Shown: positions 42,789-50,303 of the stretch, one piece after another
How positions within the stretch are numbered: the first letter of the stretch is position 1
Layout: the number at the start of each line of letters is the position of its first letter
Source of the DNA: Candidatus Kapaibacterium sp.
GTDB lineage: Bacteria > Bacteroidota > Ignavibacteria > Kapaibacteriales > NICIL-2
NCBI GenBank assembly: GCA_026003475.1
Contig: BPHJ01000001.1
Coordinates: 1,301,189 to 1,365,188, forward strand
Direction: 5' to 3'
DNA: 64,000 nt
Position numbers and translations under genes: made by a program
The notes under the pieces: generated by a model
What the model saw: only the letters and a program-made list of their open reading frames with translations
What the model was told of the DNA's origin: nothing
Databases searched by the model: none

Positions 42789-43564
42789 CACGGTGTTTGC
42801 ATCAGCGTTGGGCAGTTCAAATTTACAGCGTCGCTTGCACCGCTTCCAAATGCAGCTGCGGCGTGGGGAAAAAATGTCGAAAACCCTGTGCACAACTGGT
42901 GAATCTCCACGGCTCGACGGTGGGCGGAAACTGCAGCAGAGTCGGGGTCAAAAAATCGGAGCAGTGCTTCCTGGTTACGGCTGATGCCAATGCGAGGCGA
43001 AACAGCGACCTGGCAAATCTGCTGCAGATGCGGCACAATCCACACACCGTCCCTTGTGCAGGGGCGATTGTTGTCGTCGAGGTCGAACCCAAAGGCACTC
43101 GCAAGATTGGCTGGTCCGGAAAGCAAACCTTCTTGCCGAGCGGAACGGCCTCGCCGAGCCTGCATGTGCGTAATGCCGGCCAGTGGTTCTGCAGCACGCA
43201 GCAATACGGCCGCTCCTTCTCCGGCAAGTCCTGTTACGATATTGACGCAACGGTGCACACCGTAGATGCGGTACACGTACAGGCAACCACCTGCTTCAAA
43301 CATGGCGCGGTTCCGATGCGTCTGCCCACGCCACGAATGGCTTGCAGGATCGTTGGGTAGATACGCTTCCGTCTCGACAATCCGTGCTGCGAGGATACTG
43401 CTGTCGGACTCGTGTCGGCGGACAAGCACACATCCAACAAGCGCTCGAGCAATGGCGATGGTATCTCCGGCATACCAGGCCGCTGGGATTGCCATTGCAT
43501 CGAGTTCTTCATCCGAGGCCGAGAAAAGGCGTTCCACCGGTAGTGGAGGCTGCGTAACTTGCAT
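42788..43564 (-). CDS. DNA-3-methyladenine glycosylase (AAG/MPG family)
   Basis: Removes alkylated and deaminated purines (3-methyladenine, hypoxanthine) in base excision repair. 258 aa from an ATG at 43564. The family motifs are ARALVGCVLVRR, the catalytic-glutamate block RIVETEAYLPNDPASHSWRG, NRAMFEAGGCLYVYRIYGVH and a C-terminal SGPANLASAFG segment. The start is uncertain: 43564 overlaps the start codon of the divergent flippase gene (CATG), while the ATG at 43495 would still include the whole domain. It is first in the run towards parAB. Confidence 0.85.
   Translation of the reverse strand: MQVTQPPLPVERLFSASDEELDAMAIPAAWYAGDTIAIARALVGCVLVRRHESDSSILAARIVETEAYLPNDPASHSWRGQTHRNRAMFEAGGCLYVYRIYGVHRCVNIVTGLAGEGAAVLLRAAEPLAGITHMQARRGRSARQEGLLSGPANLASAFGFDLDDNNRPCTRDGVWIVPHLQQICQVAVSPRIGISRNQEALLRFFDPDSAAVSAHRRAVEIHQLCTGFSTFFPHAAAAFGSGASDAVNLNCPTLMQTP
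42818..42825 (-). promoter_or_regulatory. -7 element TAAATTTG upstream of the NUDIX gene
   Basis: Exact TAnnTTTG on the minus strand, inside the 3' end of the glycosylase gene, 29 nt before the NUDIX ATG. A TTTG lies 21 nt upstream of the TA, near the -33 spacing. Confidence 0.4.
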
Positions 43565-44807
43565 GCTGTCTTTCGAAACGATCAACGTGATCCGGCGCGC
43601 AATACTACGAACGACACTGTGGCTGAGCATTGCAGACGCACTCACGCTGCTCGCATTTGCAGCCGTCTCGATCGTTATCGCGCGTCGGCTTGGTGCAGAG
43701 CAGCTCGGCGCATACTCGCTTGCAACAACACTCGGTGGAATCGTTCAGATCGTTGCCGATGCTGGATACAGCATTTGGCTTCCGCGTGCAGTCGCGCAGA
43801 ACCCGTCGCAGTTGAGCATTGTACTGGCAAGCGCAATTGCGACGAAGGTGCTGTTGTGGTTTGCAGCATTTCCGGTAGCGCTGGTCATCGCCGTAACACA
43901 GAGCGATACGGCTGCGGTGTTGACCTGGTTGGTTGCTGTGGATGTGCTGGCAAGCTGCATCAGCTTCTCCGTTCTGGCTGCACTGCGCGGCATCGAGTGG
44001 TACATCGGGCCCAGTCTGCTGAGCAGCACCTACAGCATAGTTGCAGCTGCGGGAATGGTTATTGCGATCGTTACTGGTGCACCGCTGTGGTGCGCTGTCG
44101 GTGTGATGGTGGCTGCTGGATTTGCGCGATCAGTTCACTTAGTAGCGCTGCTCCACCGCAGAACTCGTCAGCACCTGACGATTGCACATCTGTGGACGCA
44201 TGCTCATCCGGCGACGATTGTCAATCAGCTTCGCGCGCAATGGCAACTGTGGACGGTCAATGTCTTCAGCACTATCCTCCACCGCGGGCCGCTGGTTGTG
44301 CTCGGCATGCGAGGTCTGCCCAGCGAGCTTGGCTACTATGCTGCAGCATTCCGCATCTACAGTGCGTTGCGGATCATTCCTGGATCGCTGTTCAATGCAG
44401 TGTTGCCCCAGCTTTCGTCACGGCAGCACGATGCTCGTCTGCGAACTGGGATTCTTTCGGTTGGATTCGCCGTTAGCTTGATCGTTGCCGGCATGCTGTG
44501 GCTCAGTAGCACGCCACTGATTCGAGCCACATTCGGATTCGAACAAGCGATTCGTCCGCTGGAACTGATGGCAATCGCATTTGCTGGACTGTCGCTGAAA
44601 ACAACAGTCGAAGCGGTCCTGATTGGCAGACGTCACGATCGCCTCGTTGCAGTAAGCGTGATGGTGGTTGCAGCGTGCACCATAGCAGTATCTTGGATCG
44701 TTCCGCCTTTGGCATCTTCCTTTGCGATTGTTTGTGTCGGTAGCGAATGGTGTCTATTCGTTCTCTTGTTTGGTTGGCTTCTACGCAAGCGATCACTTGC
44801 GTTGTAG
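43563..44807 (+). CDS. second polysaccharide flippase-like membrane protein (MOP superfamily)
   Basis: A 414-aa integral membrane protein with about 12 helices. The layout is that of Wzx/PST flippases: SIVIARRLGAEQLGAYSLATTLGGIVQI after the first helix, GYSIWLPRAVAQN next, and RGLPSELGYYAAAFRIYSALRIIPG in the central part. It probably flips a lipid-linked glycan intermediate; rmlC lies downstream. The ATG at 43563 shares CATG with the glycosylase start if that gene begins at 43564. The 3' end overlaps the next gene by 61 nt in another frame. Confidence 0.82.
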   Translation: MLSFETINVIRRAILRTTLWLSIADALTLLAFAAVSIVIARRLGAEQLGAYSLATTLGGIVQIVADAGYSIWLPRAVAQNPSQLSIVLASAIATKVLLWFAAFPVALVIAVTQSDTAAVLTWLVAVDVLASCISFSVLAALRGIEWYIGPSLLSSTYSIVAAAGMVIAIVTGAPLWCAVGVMVAAGFARSVHLVALLHRRTRQHLTIAHLWTHAHPATIVNQLRAQWQLWTVNVFSTILHRGPLVVLGMRGLPSELGYYAAAFRIYSALRIIPGSLFNAVLPQLSSRQHDARLRTGILSVGFAVSLIVAGMLWLSSTPLIRATFGFEQAIRPLELMAIAFAGLSLKTTVEAVLIGRRHDRLVAVSVMVVAACTIAVSWIVPPLASSFAIVCVGSEWCLFVLLFGWLLRKRSLAL

Positions 44808-46405
44808 GCGCATGCTTCCTTGGTGGATGTGCTGTCGTGTTACCACCATCGGGTGGTCCTGAGGATCGCACACCGCCGCAAGTCGAAGAATGCAGCCTTC
44901 CACCGAATGCAACACAGGTTGAGCGCCAGCTCACCATTGAGGTCAGTTTCTCCGAGTACGTCGAGCGCTCGGATGTTGAGCAAAGTATCCTGGTGACGCC
45001 AAGTGCACCGCACACACTCGATTGGAGCGGACGCACTCTCACGATACGGTTGGACAGTCTTCAACTCTCGACAACCTATCGGCTGAGCATCAGCGCGGGC
45101 TACCGTGATCTTCGCGGCAATCGAGCACCAAACCCTTTTTTGCTGCTATTTACCACGGGCGAGCGACTCGATAGCTGCACACTTGGCGGCTCCCTCACCG
45201 CACCACAAGGAAGCAGACTCTTTGCGCTGCTGATACCAACTGATACGACCTCACCCGTCCGCTACCTTGTGCCGGTCGCTGCCGATGGACGCTTTACTGC
45301 CGCAGGGCTGCCGTGCATACAATTCACGGTCGCTGCATTTGCCGATGCCAACAGCAACCACACCCCCGATGCTGGGGAAGACTGTGCTGTCGCTCATCAT
45401 GCAGTTCAAGCACGCCTTGATCCCTTGGAAGAGGTCCGGCTTTGGCTCCGCAAACCACCAACAGCCACACCGCTCGAAATCATCAGTGCCAGAGCAGTAT
45501 CGAACCGTCGCATACGTGTGCTACTATCACGTGCACCCACCAGCGCCAGCCCATCGCAGTGGCAGCTCGTGGATCGCTCCGAGACGCGCACTGTTGCACT
45601 GCGCGCAGCATTCGGTGCGGAACAATTGGAACTCATTACAGCCGATTTGCTGCAACCTGGGCATCAATACGTGCTTTTACCCATCGCACCGATCCGCGAC
45701 TCTCTGGGCAACACGCTCCCCGATACAGCAGCCATTGCAATCGAAGGAGTCAGCACCAACGATAGCGTTGCTCTCCACATTGCCGACGTTTTTCCGCCAC
45801 ACGACACAACCCGCAATGAGTCGCTCCGCCCGCTATTCCGCATCCGGTGGAGTGATGCCATCGCAGCAGCACCAGTCGTCCAATTGATTGAGCCAAGCAG
45901 CGGTAGCGCTCTTCGGCTCGATGTTGTGCGGCTCGACGATGCAACGATTCTGGCTCAGCCGCTGGACTCACTTCGTCCCACGACGCTCTACCAGTGGCGT
46001 CTCCGGCTCGATAGTATTCGATCCTGGAGTGGCGCTCCCAGTACTGACACAGGCATGCTCGTGCGCACCATTATCACGCTCGACACGCGCAACGGCGGAA
46101 GTATCAGTGGTGTGGTCGAGGATTCATGTTGCCAATGCCGAAATCGTCATGTCCTCGTACGCTCACCGCGTGGCGATGTGCTGGGCACGGTCGCAGCAGA
46201 TTCCAGCGGGCGTTTTTTCATTTCGTACCTGCCCGAAGGGAACTACGAACTGGATGCATTCTGTGACGACAATGGTAACAGACGCTACGATGCAGGCAGC
46301 ATTGATCCCCTGCGTCCCGGGGAGCGCTTGGCTGAGGAGCCAGTGCCGGTTGCCGTCAAAGCACGTTGGCAGAACACAGGTATCATTCTTCGGCTGCAGC
46401 AGTGA
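44747..46405 (+). CDS. Ig-like (SbsA/Big_5-type) domain lipoprotein
   Basis: A 552-aa lipoprotein. Signal peptide with lipobox LGGC (Cys28), then AVVLPPSGGPEDRTPPQV, a typical beginning of Bacteroidota Ig-like lipoproteins. Residues ~40-135 form an Ig-like SbsA/Big_5 domain (IEVSFSEYVE, LTIRLDSLQLSTTYRLSIS), further beta-rich regions follow, and the last ~100 residues form a carboxypeptidase-regulatory-like domain (SISGVVEDS, DGSGRFFISYLPEGNYELDAFCD-type turn). The start lies inside the flippase gene (61-nt overlap); shorter starts would remove the signal peptide. Probably an outer-membrane surface lipoprotein of unknown partner. Confidence 0.8.
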   Translation: MVSIRSLVWLASTQAITCVVGACFLGGCAVVLPPSGGPEDRTPPQVEECSLPPNATQVERQLTIEVSFSEYVERSDVEQSILVTPSAPHTLDWSGRTLTIRLDSLQLSTTYRLSISAGYRDLRGNRAPNPFLLLFTTGERLDSCTLGGSLTAPQGSRLFALLIPTDTTSPVRYLVPVAADGRFTAAGLPCIQFTVAAFADANSNHTPDAGEDCAVAHHAVQARLDPLEEVRLWLRKPPTATPLEIISARAVSNRRIRVLLSRAPTSASPSQWQLVDRSETRTVALRAAFGAEQLELITADLLQPGHQYVLLPIAPIRDSLGNTLPDTAAIAIEGVSTNDSVALHIADVFPPHDTTRNESLRPLFRIRWSDAIAAAPVVQLIEPSSGSALRLDVVRLDDATILAQPLDSLRPTTLYQWRLRLDSIRSWSGAPSTDTGMLVRTIITLDTRNGGSISGVVEDSCCQCRNRHVLVRSPRGDVLGTVAADSSGRFFISYLPEGNYELDAFCDDNGNRRYDAGSIDPLRPGERLAEEPVPVAVKARWQNTGIILRLQQ

Positions 46406-47481
46406 TTTTCGTTGATCGAACAATTCCATTGCTTGCACAACTGCTTTCCTCCGCGGGGCCGGTCGAGCTATTCGATCATCACCAGGTGGATGCAACGATG
46501 TTAGCACGAGCTGGGTGCACGGCGCTCTTTTTCCGTTCGACCCTGCGCGTCACACCTGCCTTGCTCGAGGGAACAGCAGTTACCTTTCTTGGCTCGGTTA
46601 CCAGCGGCAGCGATCACATAGCGCCAGAGATTCTCGCCAATCCTCAGTGGACGGTTGCGCTTGCCAGTGGTGCCAATGCAAACGCTGTTGCAGAGTATGT
46701 TCTGACAAGCGTGCTGCTGTGGTGTTGGCACAACCACGTTGACCCGGCAGACCTGACAGTAGGCATCATCGGTTTTGGGAACATTGGTCGAAGGGTTGCA
46801 TGGTACATGCACGCGCTTGGCTTGCGGGTAGTGGTCAATGATCCGCCGTTGGTTGAATCTGGTTTTGCGTTTCCTCCCCAGGTGCACGTCGAACCCCTCG
46901 ATGAGCTGCTCGGCACATGCACTGTTATCACCAACCACGTTCCACTGACAACAACGGGACAGTATCCGACACGGGGTCTTCTTTGCACACAACAGCTCCG
47001 CCGCTGTCCAGCTCGATTGATCGTGCATACCTCGCGTGGCGGCATTATTGTCGAACGAGCCTTGCACGATGCTGTGCGCCGTGGTATTGCCGTCGCTGTT
47101 GATGTTTGGGAACGTGAGCCGAACATCTCACCGATGCTGGCGACACGTGCACTGCTGGCAACACCCCACATCGCCGGACATTCTGCCAATGCCAAGACAT
47201 CGGCAGCAATCAGTATTGCTCGACAGTACGCTCTGTGGCGACAAATCAGACTTGAACTCCCCTCGGTTGCTATTCCACGACGCGAACTGTTCCGAGCCGA
47301 TCTTGCCCCGTCGCTTGTACTCAAGCGCTTATTGGAGGCACGCTGCTTCGACCGGGACACCGACTTTCTGCGGCGCATGGCACACCGCCCACCGAAGCAG
47401 CGTTGTGCCGCTATTGAGCATTTTCGCGCGACCTATCCACCGCGATACGAAGTATTCCGCACACCATACGACCAGGAATAA
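46402..47481 (+). CDS. pdxB: erythronate-4-phosphate dehydrogenase-like (PdxB family) D-2-hydroxyacid dehydrogenase
   Basis: In PdxB this is the second step of DXP-dependent pyridoxal phosphate synthesis, oxidising 4-phosphoerythronate. 359 aa from a GTG start. It starts VIFVDRTIPLLAQLL, followed by RSTLRVTPALLEG and GSVTSGSDHIAPEIL and ASGANANAVAEYVL, matching PdxB rather than generic D-hydroxyacid dehydrogenases. The NAD site is IGFGNIGRRVAWYM; catalytic R in HTSRGGIIVE, E in WEREPNIS, H in TPHIAGHS. The GTG at 46402 overlaps the preceding stop (GTGA) and is preferred over the ATG at 46366. The C-terminal dimerisation domain is present but short. Confidence 0.82.
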   Translation: MIFVDRTIPLLAQLLSSAGPVELFDHHQVDATMLARAGCTALFFRSTLRVTPALLEGTAVTFLGSVTSGSDHIAPEILANPQWTVALASGANANAVAEYVLTSVLLWCWHNHVDPADLTVGIIGFGNIGRRVAWYMHALGLRVVVNDPPLVESGFAFPPQVHVEPLDELLGTCTVITNHVPLTTTGQYPTRGLLCTQQLRRCPARLIVHTSRGGIIVERALHDAVRRGIAVAVDVWEREPNISPMLATRALLATPHIAGHSANAKTSAAISIARQYALWRQIRLELPSVAIPRRELFRADLAPSLVLKRLLEARCFDRDTDFLRRMAHRPPKQRCAAIEHFRATYPPRYEVFRTPYDQE

Positions 47482-48068
47482 TGGCGCGATTCGACGTTGA
47501 ACTGACCGCTCTCGACGGCATTGTTGTCCTCCGTCCAACCATCTTCCGCGACGCACGTGGTTATTTCCTCGAAAGCTACAACAAGCGTGAATTCGAGCGG
47601 ATCGGTTTGCCTACCGAATTTGTCCAAGACAACCTGTCGCAGTCACAGCGTGGGGTTATTCGCGGGTTGCATTTCCAATGGGACCCACCCCTTGGAAAGT
47701 TGCTCCGGGTTATCGTGGGACGGATTCAACTCGTCGAGCTCGATATTCGTCCGGGCTCACCATACTTGGGCAACCACCTGACGCTCGAGCTTTCCGATGA
47801 CAACCATCGCACCGTGTGGATTCCTCCTGGCTTTGCCAACGGATTTTTAGTGCTCAGCCAGACAGCAATCGTGCAGTACAAGTGCAGTGCGTTCTACAAT
47901 CCACAAGCGGAAGGCTCGATTCGCTGGAACGATCCAGTGCTTGGGATCCCCTGGCAACTGGATGGGGAGCCGATCGTCAGCGATAAAGACGCCAACGGTA
48001 TGACGCTCTCGGAGTGGTTAGCGCATCCGGCAGCAAACCATTTTGCGTACCACCATCACCAAACCTGA
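47481..48068 (+). CDS. rfbC: dTDP-4-dehydrorhamnose 3,5-epimerase
   Basis: Third step of dTDP-L-rhamnose synthesis (RmlC). 195 aa cupin. Conserved features: PTIFRDARGYFLESYNKREF, DNLSQSQRGVIRGLHFQW (catalytic His in GLHFQ), VELDIRPGSPYLGNHLT, and VWIPPGFANGFLVLS (catalytic-type residues and Tyr-containing YKCSAFYNPQAEGSIRWNDP). All expected motifs are present. Other rml genes are not in the window; it shares a base with pdxB (start at the pdxB stop) and lies 1 bp upstream of the endonuclease gene. Confidence 0.95.
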   Translation: MARFDVELTALDGIVVLRPTIFRDARGYFLESYNKREFERIGLPTEFVQDNLSQSQRGVIRGLHFQWDPPLGKLLRVIVGRIQLVELDIRPGSPYLGNHLTLELSDDNHRTVWIPPGFANGFLVLSQTAIVQYKCSAFYNPQAEGSIRWNDPVLGIPWQLDGEPIVSDKDANGMTLSEWLAHPAANHFAYHHHQT

Positions 48069-48069
48069 C

Positions 48070-49011
48070 ATGCCCACGCCCTACACACGCTCCCTCCGCC
48101 GACAATCGCGACGCAATCGGCGACAACTTCTCTGGAGCATCCTTGCCCTGCTGATCGGGTATGCAATCGTTTGGTTCAACAATCACCATCAGGCAACACC
48201 TGCCGGGCAATCCGTTCGCGACAGCATTGCCTCAGCGGACACGACACAATTCCTTGCTGAACGCTCCGTGGGCGATCCGACTATACACGTTGCTCTGGGA
48301 GTCCCTACCGACGCAACACCCGATAATGACGTTCTCCTTAGGCGTACACAGTATGTGCTTTCCTACAACCCCACGACGCGGTGTGCTAACTGGGTCGCAT
48401 GGAATCAGAGTGCTTGGTGGTACGGATCAGCGCCGCGGTATCGCGGCCAATTTCTGCCCGATCCACTGCTACCACCAGAGTTTCAACCAGTACTGCATCG
48501 CGACTACGTCGGGAGTGGTTTCGATCGCGGACACCTTGTTCGATCCGAAGAGCGAACACGGAGCGCAAGCGACAACCGTACGACGTTCTACACCACAAAC
48601 ATCCTCCCACAGTACCATGCTCTCAATGCTGGGCCCTGGCTTCGGTTGGAGGAATACGTCGAACATCTCTGCAAGCAGAACAGCCGCGAATTGTTCATCA
48701 TCGCTGGACCAATTTACCACGACACATCCCGCACTACAATCGGGCGCGGCGTTCGCGTGCCGGCTGAATGCTTCAAGATCATTGTCGTACTCCCCAAGGG
48801 ACGAGCGAAGGAATCAGTGACAAGCAACACGCCAGTGATTGCAGTGCGTATGCCCAATCTCCCCGACATTACTGGCTCGTGGGAGCAGTTTGCAACTACC
48901 GTCTCTGACATTGAACGTGCAACAGGCTACCGCTTCTTTACTGCACTCCCAGACTACGTAGCACGTGCCCTCAAGGAACAACGATTGCAGACTGGCGTGC
49001 TTTCCTTCTGA
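48070..49011 (+). CDS. DNA/RNA non-specific endonuclease (NucA/EndA-like), membrane-anchored or secreted
   Basis: A 313-aa nuclease of the beta-beta-alpha-metal fold. An N-terminal Arg-rich stretch is followed by one hydrophobic helix (residues ~22-40), so it is exported or anchored. The catalytic motif is FDRGHLVRSEERT near residue 150 (DRGH, histidine as general base) with the metal-binding Asn in FYTTNILPQYHALNAGPW near 180. Members degrade DNA and RNA for nutrient uptake, competence or defence. The ATG at 48070 is chosen 1 bp after the rfbC stop. A 10-bp hairpin at 49020-49048 lies 8 bp after the stop. Confidence 0.88.
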   Translation: MPTPYTRSLRRQSRRNRRQLLWSILALLIGYAIVWFNNHHQATPAGQSVRDSIASADTTQFLAERSVGDPTIHVALGVPTDATPDNDVLLRRTQYVLSYNPTTRCANWVAWNQSAWWYGSAPRYRGQFLPDPLLPPEFQPVLHRDYVGSGFDRGHLVRSEERTRSASDNRTTFYTTNILPQYHALNAGPWLRLEEYVEHLCKQNSRELFIIAGPIYHDTSRTTIGRGVRVPAECFKIIVVLPKGRAKESVTSNTPVIAVRMPNLPDITGSWEQFATTVSDIERATGYRFFTALPDYVARALKEQRLQTGVLSF

Positions 49012-49019
49012 AACACAAC

Positions 49020-49048
49020 GAGCGCCAGCAGAGATGACGCTGGCGCTC
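49020..49048. terminator. 10-bp perfect hairpin between the endonuclease gene and tRNA-Pro
   Basis: Inverted repeat gagcgccagc/gctggcgctc with a 9-nt loop, between the convergent ends of the endonuclease gene (+) and tRNA-Pro (-). No T run follows on the + strand and only a weak one on the - strand, so it is a likely bidirectional transcription end but not a textbook terminator. Confidence 0.55.
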
Positions 49049-49060
49049 GAGCCGACAGAG

Positions 49061-49135
49061 TCGGGGTGGTGTGATTCGAACACACGACCCCCTGCTCCCA
49101 AAGCAGGTGCGCTAACCAGGCTGCGCTACACCCCG
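49061..49135 (-). tRNA. tRNA-Pro (anticodon TGG)
   Basis: Read on the minus strand: 7-bp acceptor stem CGGGGTG/CACCCCG, D arm, 5-bp anticodon stem CCTGC/GCAGG with loop TTTGGGA (anticodon TGG), variable region, 5-bp T stem GTGTG/CACAC with loop TTCGAAT, and discriminator A. CCA is not encoded. A -7 element TATTTTTG ends 9 nt before the 5' end. Confidence 0.97.
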
Positions 49136-49144
49136 AAGTGGCTG

Positions 49145-49152
49145 CAAAAATA
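49145..49152 (-). promoter_or_regulatory. -7 element TATTTTTG upstream of tRNA-Pro
   Basis: Exact TAnnTTTG on the minus strand followed by CAGC; its distance to the mature tRNA 5' end (9 nt between) fits a transcription start just before the tRNA. This site has no coding constraint, so it is the cleanest support for the motif. Confidence 0.6.
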
Positions 49153-49236
49153 ACACCAACTCGAACCGATGGTGAAACAAAAGTCGGTGCCGCTGCATTA
49201 TTGTGGACGACGACAGTCACGGAATGGAGAAGGACC

Positions 49237-49689
49237 ATGGCATTTGTTTCGTACAACAGCACGTACTGCGTCGCTCTTCGCCGTACGCTTCGCGTACCGA
49301 TTGAGCGCGTGTGCCGAGCCATCGAAACCGAGGCTGAGCGCGCACTCTGGCTTGATCCACCACTCCGATTTGAGTGGACCCAAGGCGGCCGCATTTACAC
49401 CAACGACGGCATGCCGATTGCAGAATTCATTGAATACGTTCCGCGTCAGCGATGGGTGCTGCGGTGGATTAGTCCGCTCAACAGCACCGGCAGCAAAGTG
49501 GTGGTCGAAATCGTCCGTGCTGGACGGTCGAGCACTCGCATCGTGCTCCGCCATTGGCACATCAAGACGAAAAAGGACTACCACGAGCTTACTGCCGGCT
49601 GGCTCTGGTTCCTCGACAGCCTCGAGCGATACTTCACCTCCGACAAATACCTCGAATACGACTACCCCGACGTCTACGGCAAGGCGTGA
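49237..49689 (+). CDS. START/AHSA1-like (SRPBCC) domain protein
   Basis: A 150-aa protein of the START-like SRPBCC fold. The strand-helix pattern YCVALRRTLRVPIERVCRAIET, the GGRIYTNDGMPIAEFIEYVPRQRWVLRWI stretch and STRIVLRHWHIKTKKDYHELTAGWLWFLDSLERYF match activator-of-Hsp90-like proteins. Ligand unknown. The ATG at 49237 is preferred because it has an excellent ribosome binding site (GGAGAAGG about 5 nt upstream); the longer frame starts near the tRNA promoter. Its stop abuts the convergent ferritin stop with no gap. Confidence 0.78.
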   Translation: MAFVSYNSTYCVALRRTLRVPIERVCRAIETEAERALWLDPPLRFEWTQGGRIYTNDGMPIAEFIEYVPRQRWVLRWISPLNSTGSKVVVEIVRAGRSSTRIVLRHWHIKTKKDYHELTAGWLWFLDSLERYFTSDKYLEYDYPDVYGKA

Positions 49690-50178
49690 TCAGCTCGTTC
49701 GCCGGCCCAACTCTTGATCGAGCAAGTACAAACTCGAACCCGTCTCGCCTACCATTGCGATCTTGTCGAGAATCGTCCGAACAGTCTCCTCTTCTTCCAC
49801 TTGCTCCTCGATGAACCACTGCAGGAGCGGAAGGAGTGGATAGTCATGTTCGCGCTGTGCCTGCTCATAGAGAGCATGAATGCGAGCGGTGATCGAGCGT
49901 TCATGGTCGAGAACCGCACGGAACAAATCGCCGATGGTATTCCAGGAGACCCGCTTTATATGAACGTCGCGAAGCGATACCGATTGCCCTCGGGCGTGAG
50001 CGTGCTCGATGAACTTCATGGCATGACCGCGCTCCTCGTCGTACTGGACCATGAGCCAGTGCGCAACACCAGGCAACCCGCGATCCTTGCACTCCAACGC
50101 TAACGCAAAGTACAAGTATGCTGATTCTAACTCGGCTTGAATCTGCTCTTGAATGGCAGCGAGTATCTCTTTGGTCAT
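49690..50178 (-). CDS. ftnA: non-haem ferritin (FtnA-like)
   Basis: Iron storage and detoxification: ferroxidase that assembles into a 24-mer. 162 aa, four-helix bundle. Ferroxidase ligands are visible in ELESAYLYFALALECKDRG (Glu), then HWLMVQYDEERGHAMKFIEHAH (E-x-x-H), ERSITARIH and WFIEEQVEEEETV (E-x-x-E type). The ATG at 50178 has GAGGA about 8 nt upstream. The leader contains a TGTTTCAC motif. Abutting stop codons with the AHSA1-like gene (TGATCA) leave no room for a terminator. Confidence 0.95.
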   Translation of the reverse strand: MTKEILAAIQEQIQAELESAYLYFALALECKDRGLPGVAHWLMVQYDEERGHAMKFIEHAHARGQSVSLRDVHIKRVSWNTIGDLFRAVLDHERSITARIHALYEQAQREHDYPLLPLLQWFIEEQVEEEETVRTILDKIAMVGETGSSLYLLDQELGRRTS

Positions 50179-50303
50179 TGCAGTTCCTCACATGGAAGAG
50201 TGAAACAAACTCTGGCACTGGTGACGGATAACCGCAGCTCTTCGTTTTGGGGTTCCGCTGCACTCGTGGCGGCAAAGACACTGCTCACGGCAAGCCACCA
50301 CTA
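50179..50303. other. intergenic region between ferritin and the M1 aminopeptidase gene
   Basis: 125 bp, the upstream region of ferritin. It contains AGAGT-loop-ACTCT, a weak 5-bp hairpin around the TGTTTCAC motif on the minus strand, and nothing resembling a Fur box palindrome. No small gene is seen. Confidence 0.5.

Noticed and set aside
43559-44476. 305-codon frame overlapping the second flippase
   Set aside because: Cys/Arg-rich alternative frame of the same strand with no hydrophobic-helix periodicity; the flippase frame is the real one.
48070-49011. Endonuclease as part of a defence or toxin system
   Set aside because: It is an isolated NucA-type nuclease with a membrane/signal helix and no immunity or modification partner.
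49020-49048. Hairpin as a riboswitch or small RNA
   Set aside because: It is a simple perfect stem between convergent units; transcription end is the simpler reading.
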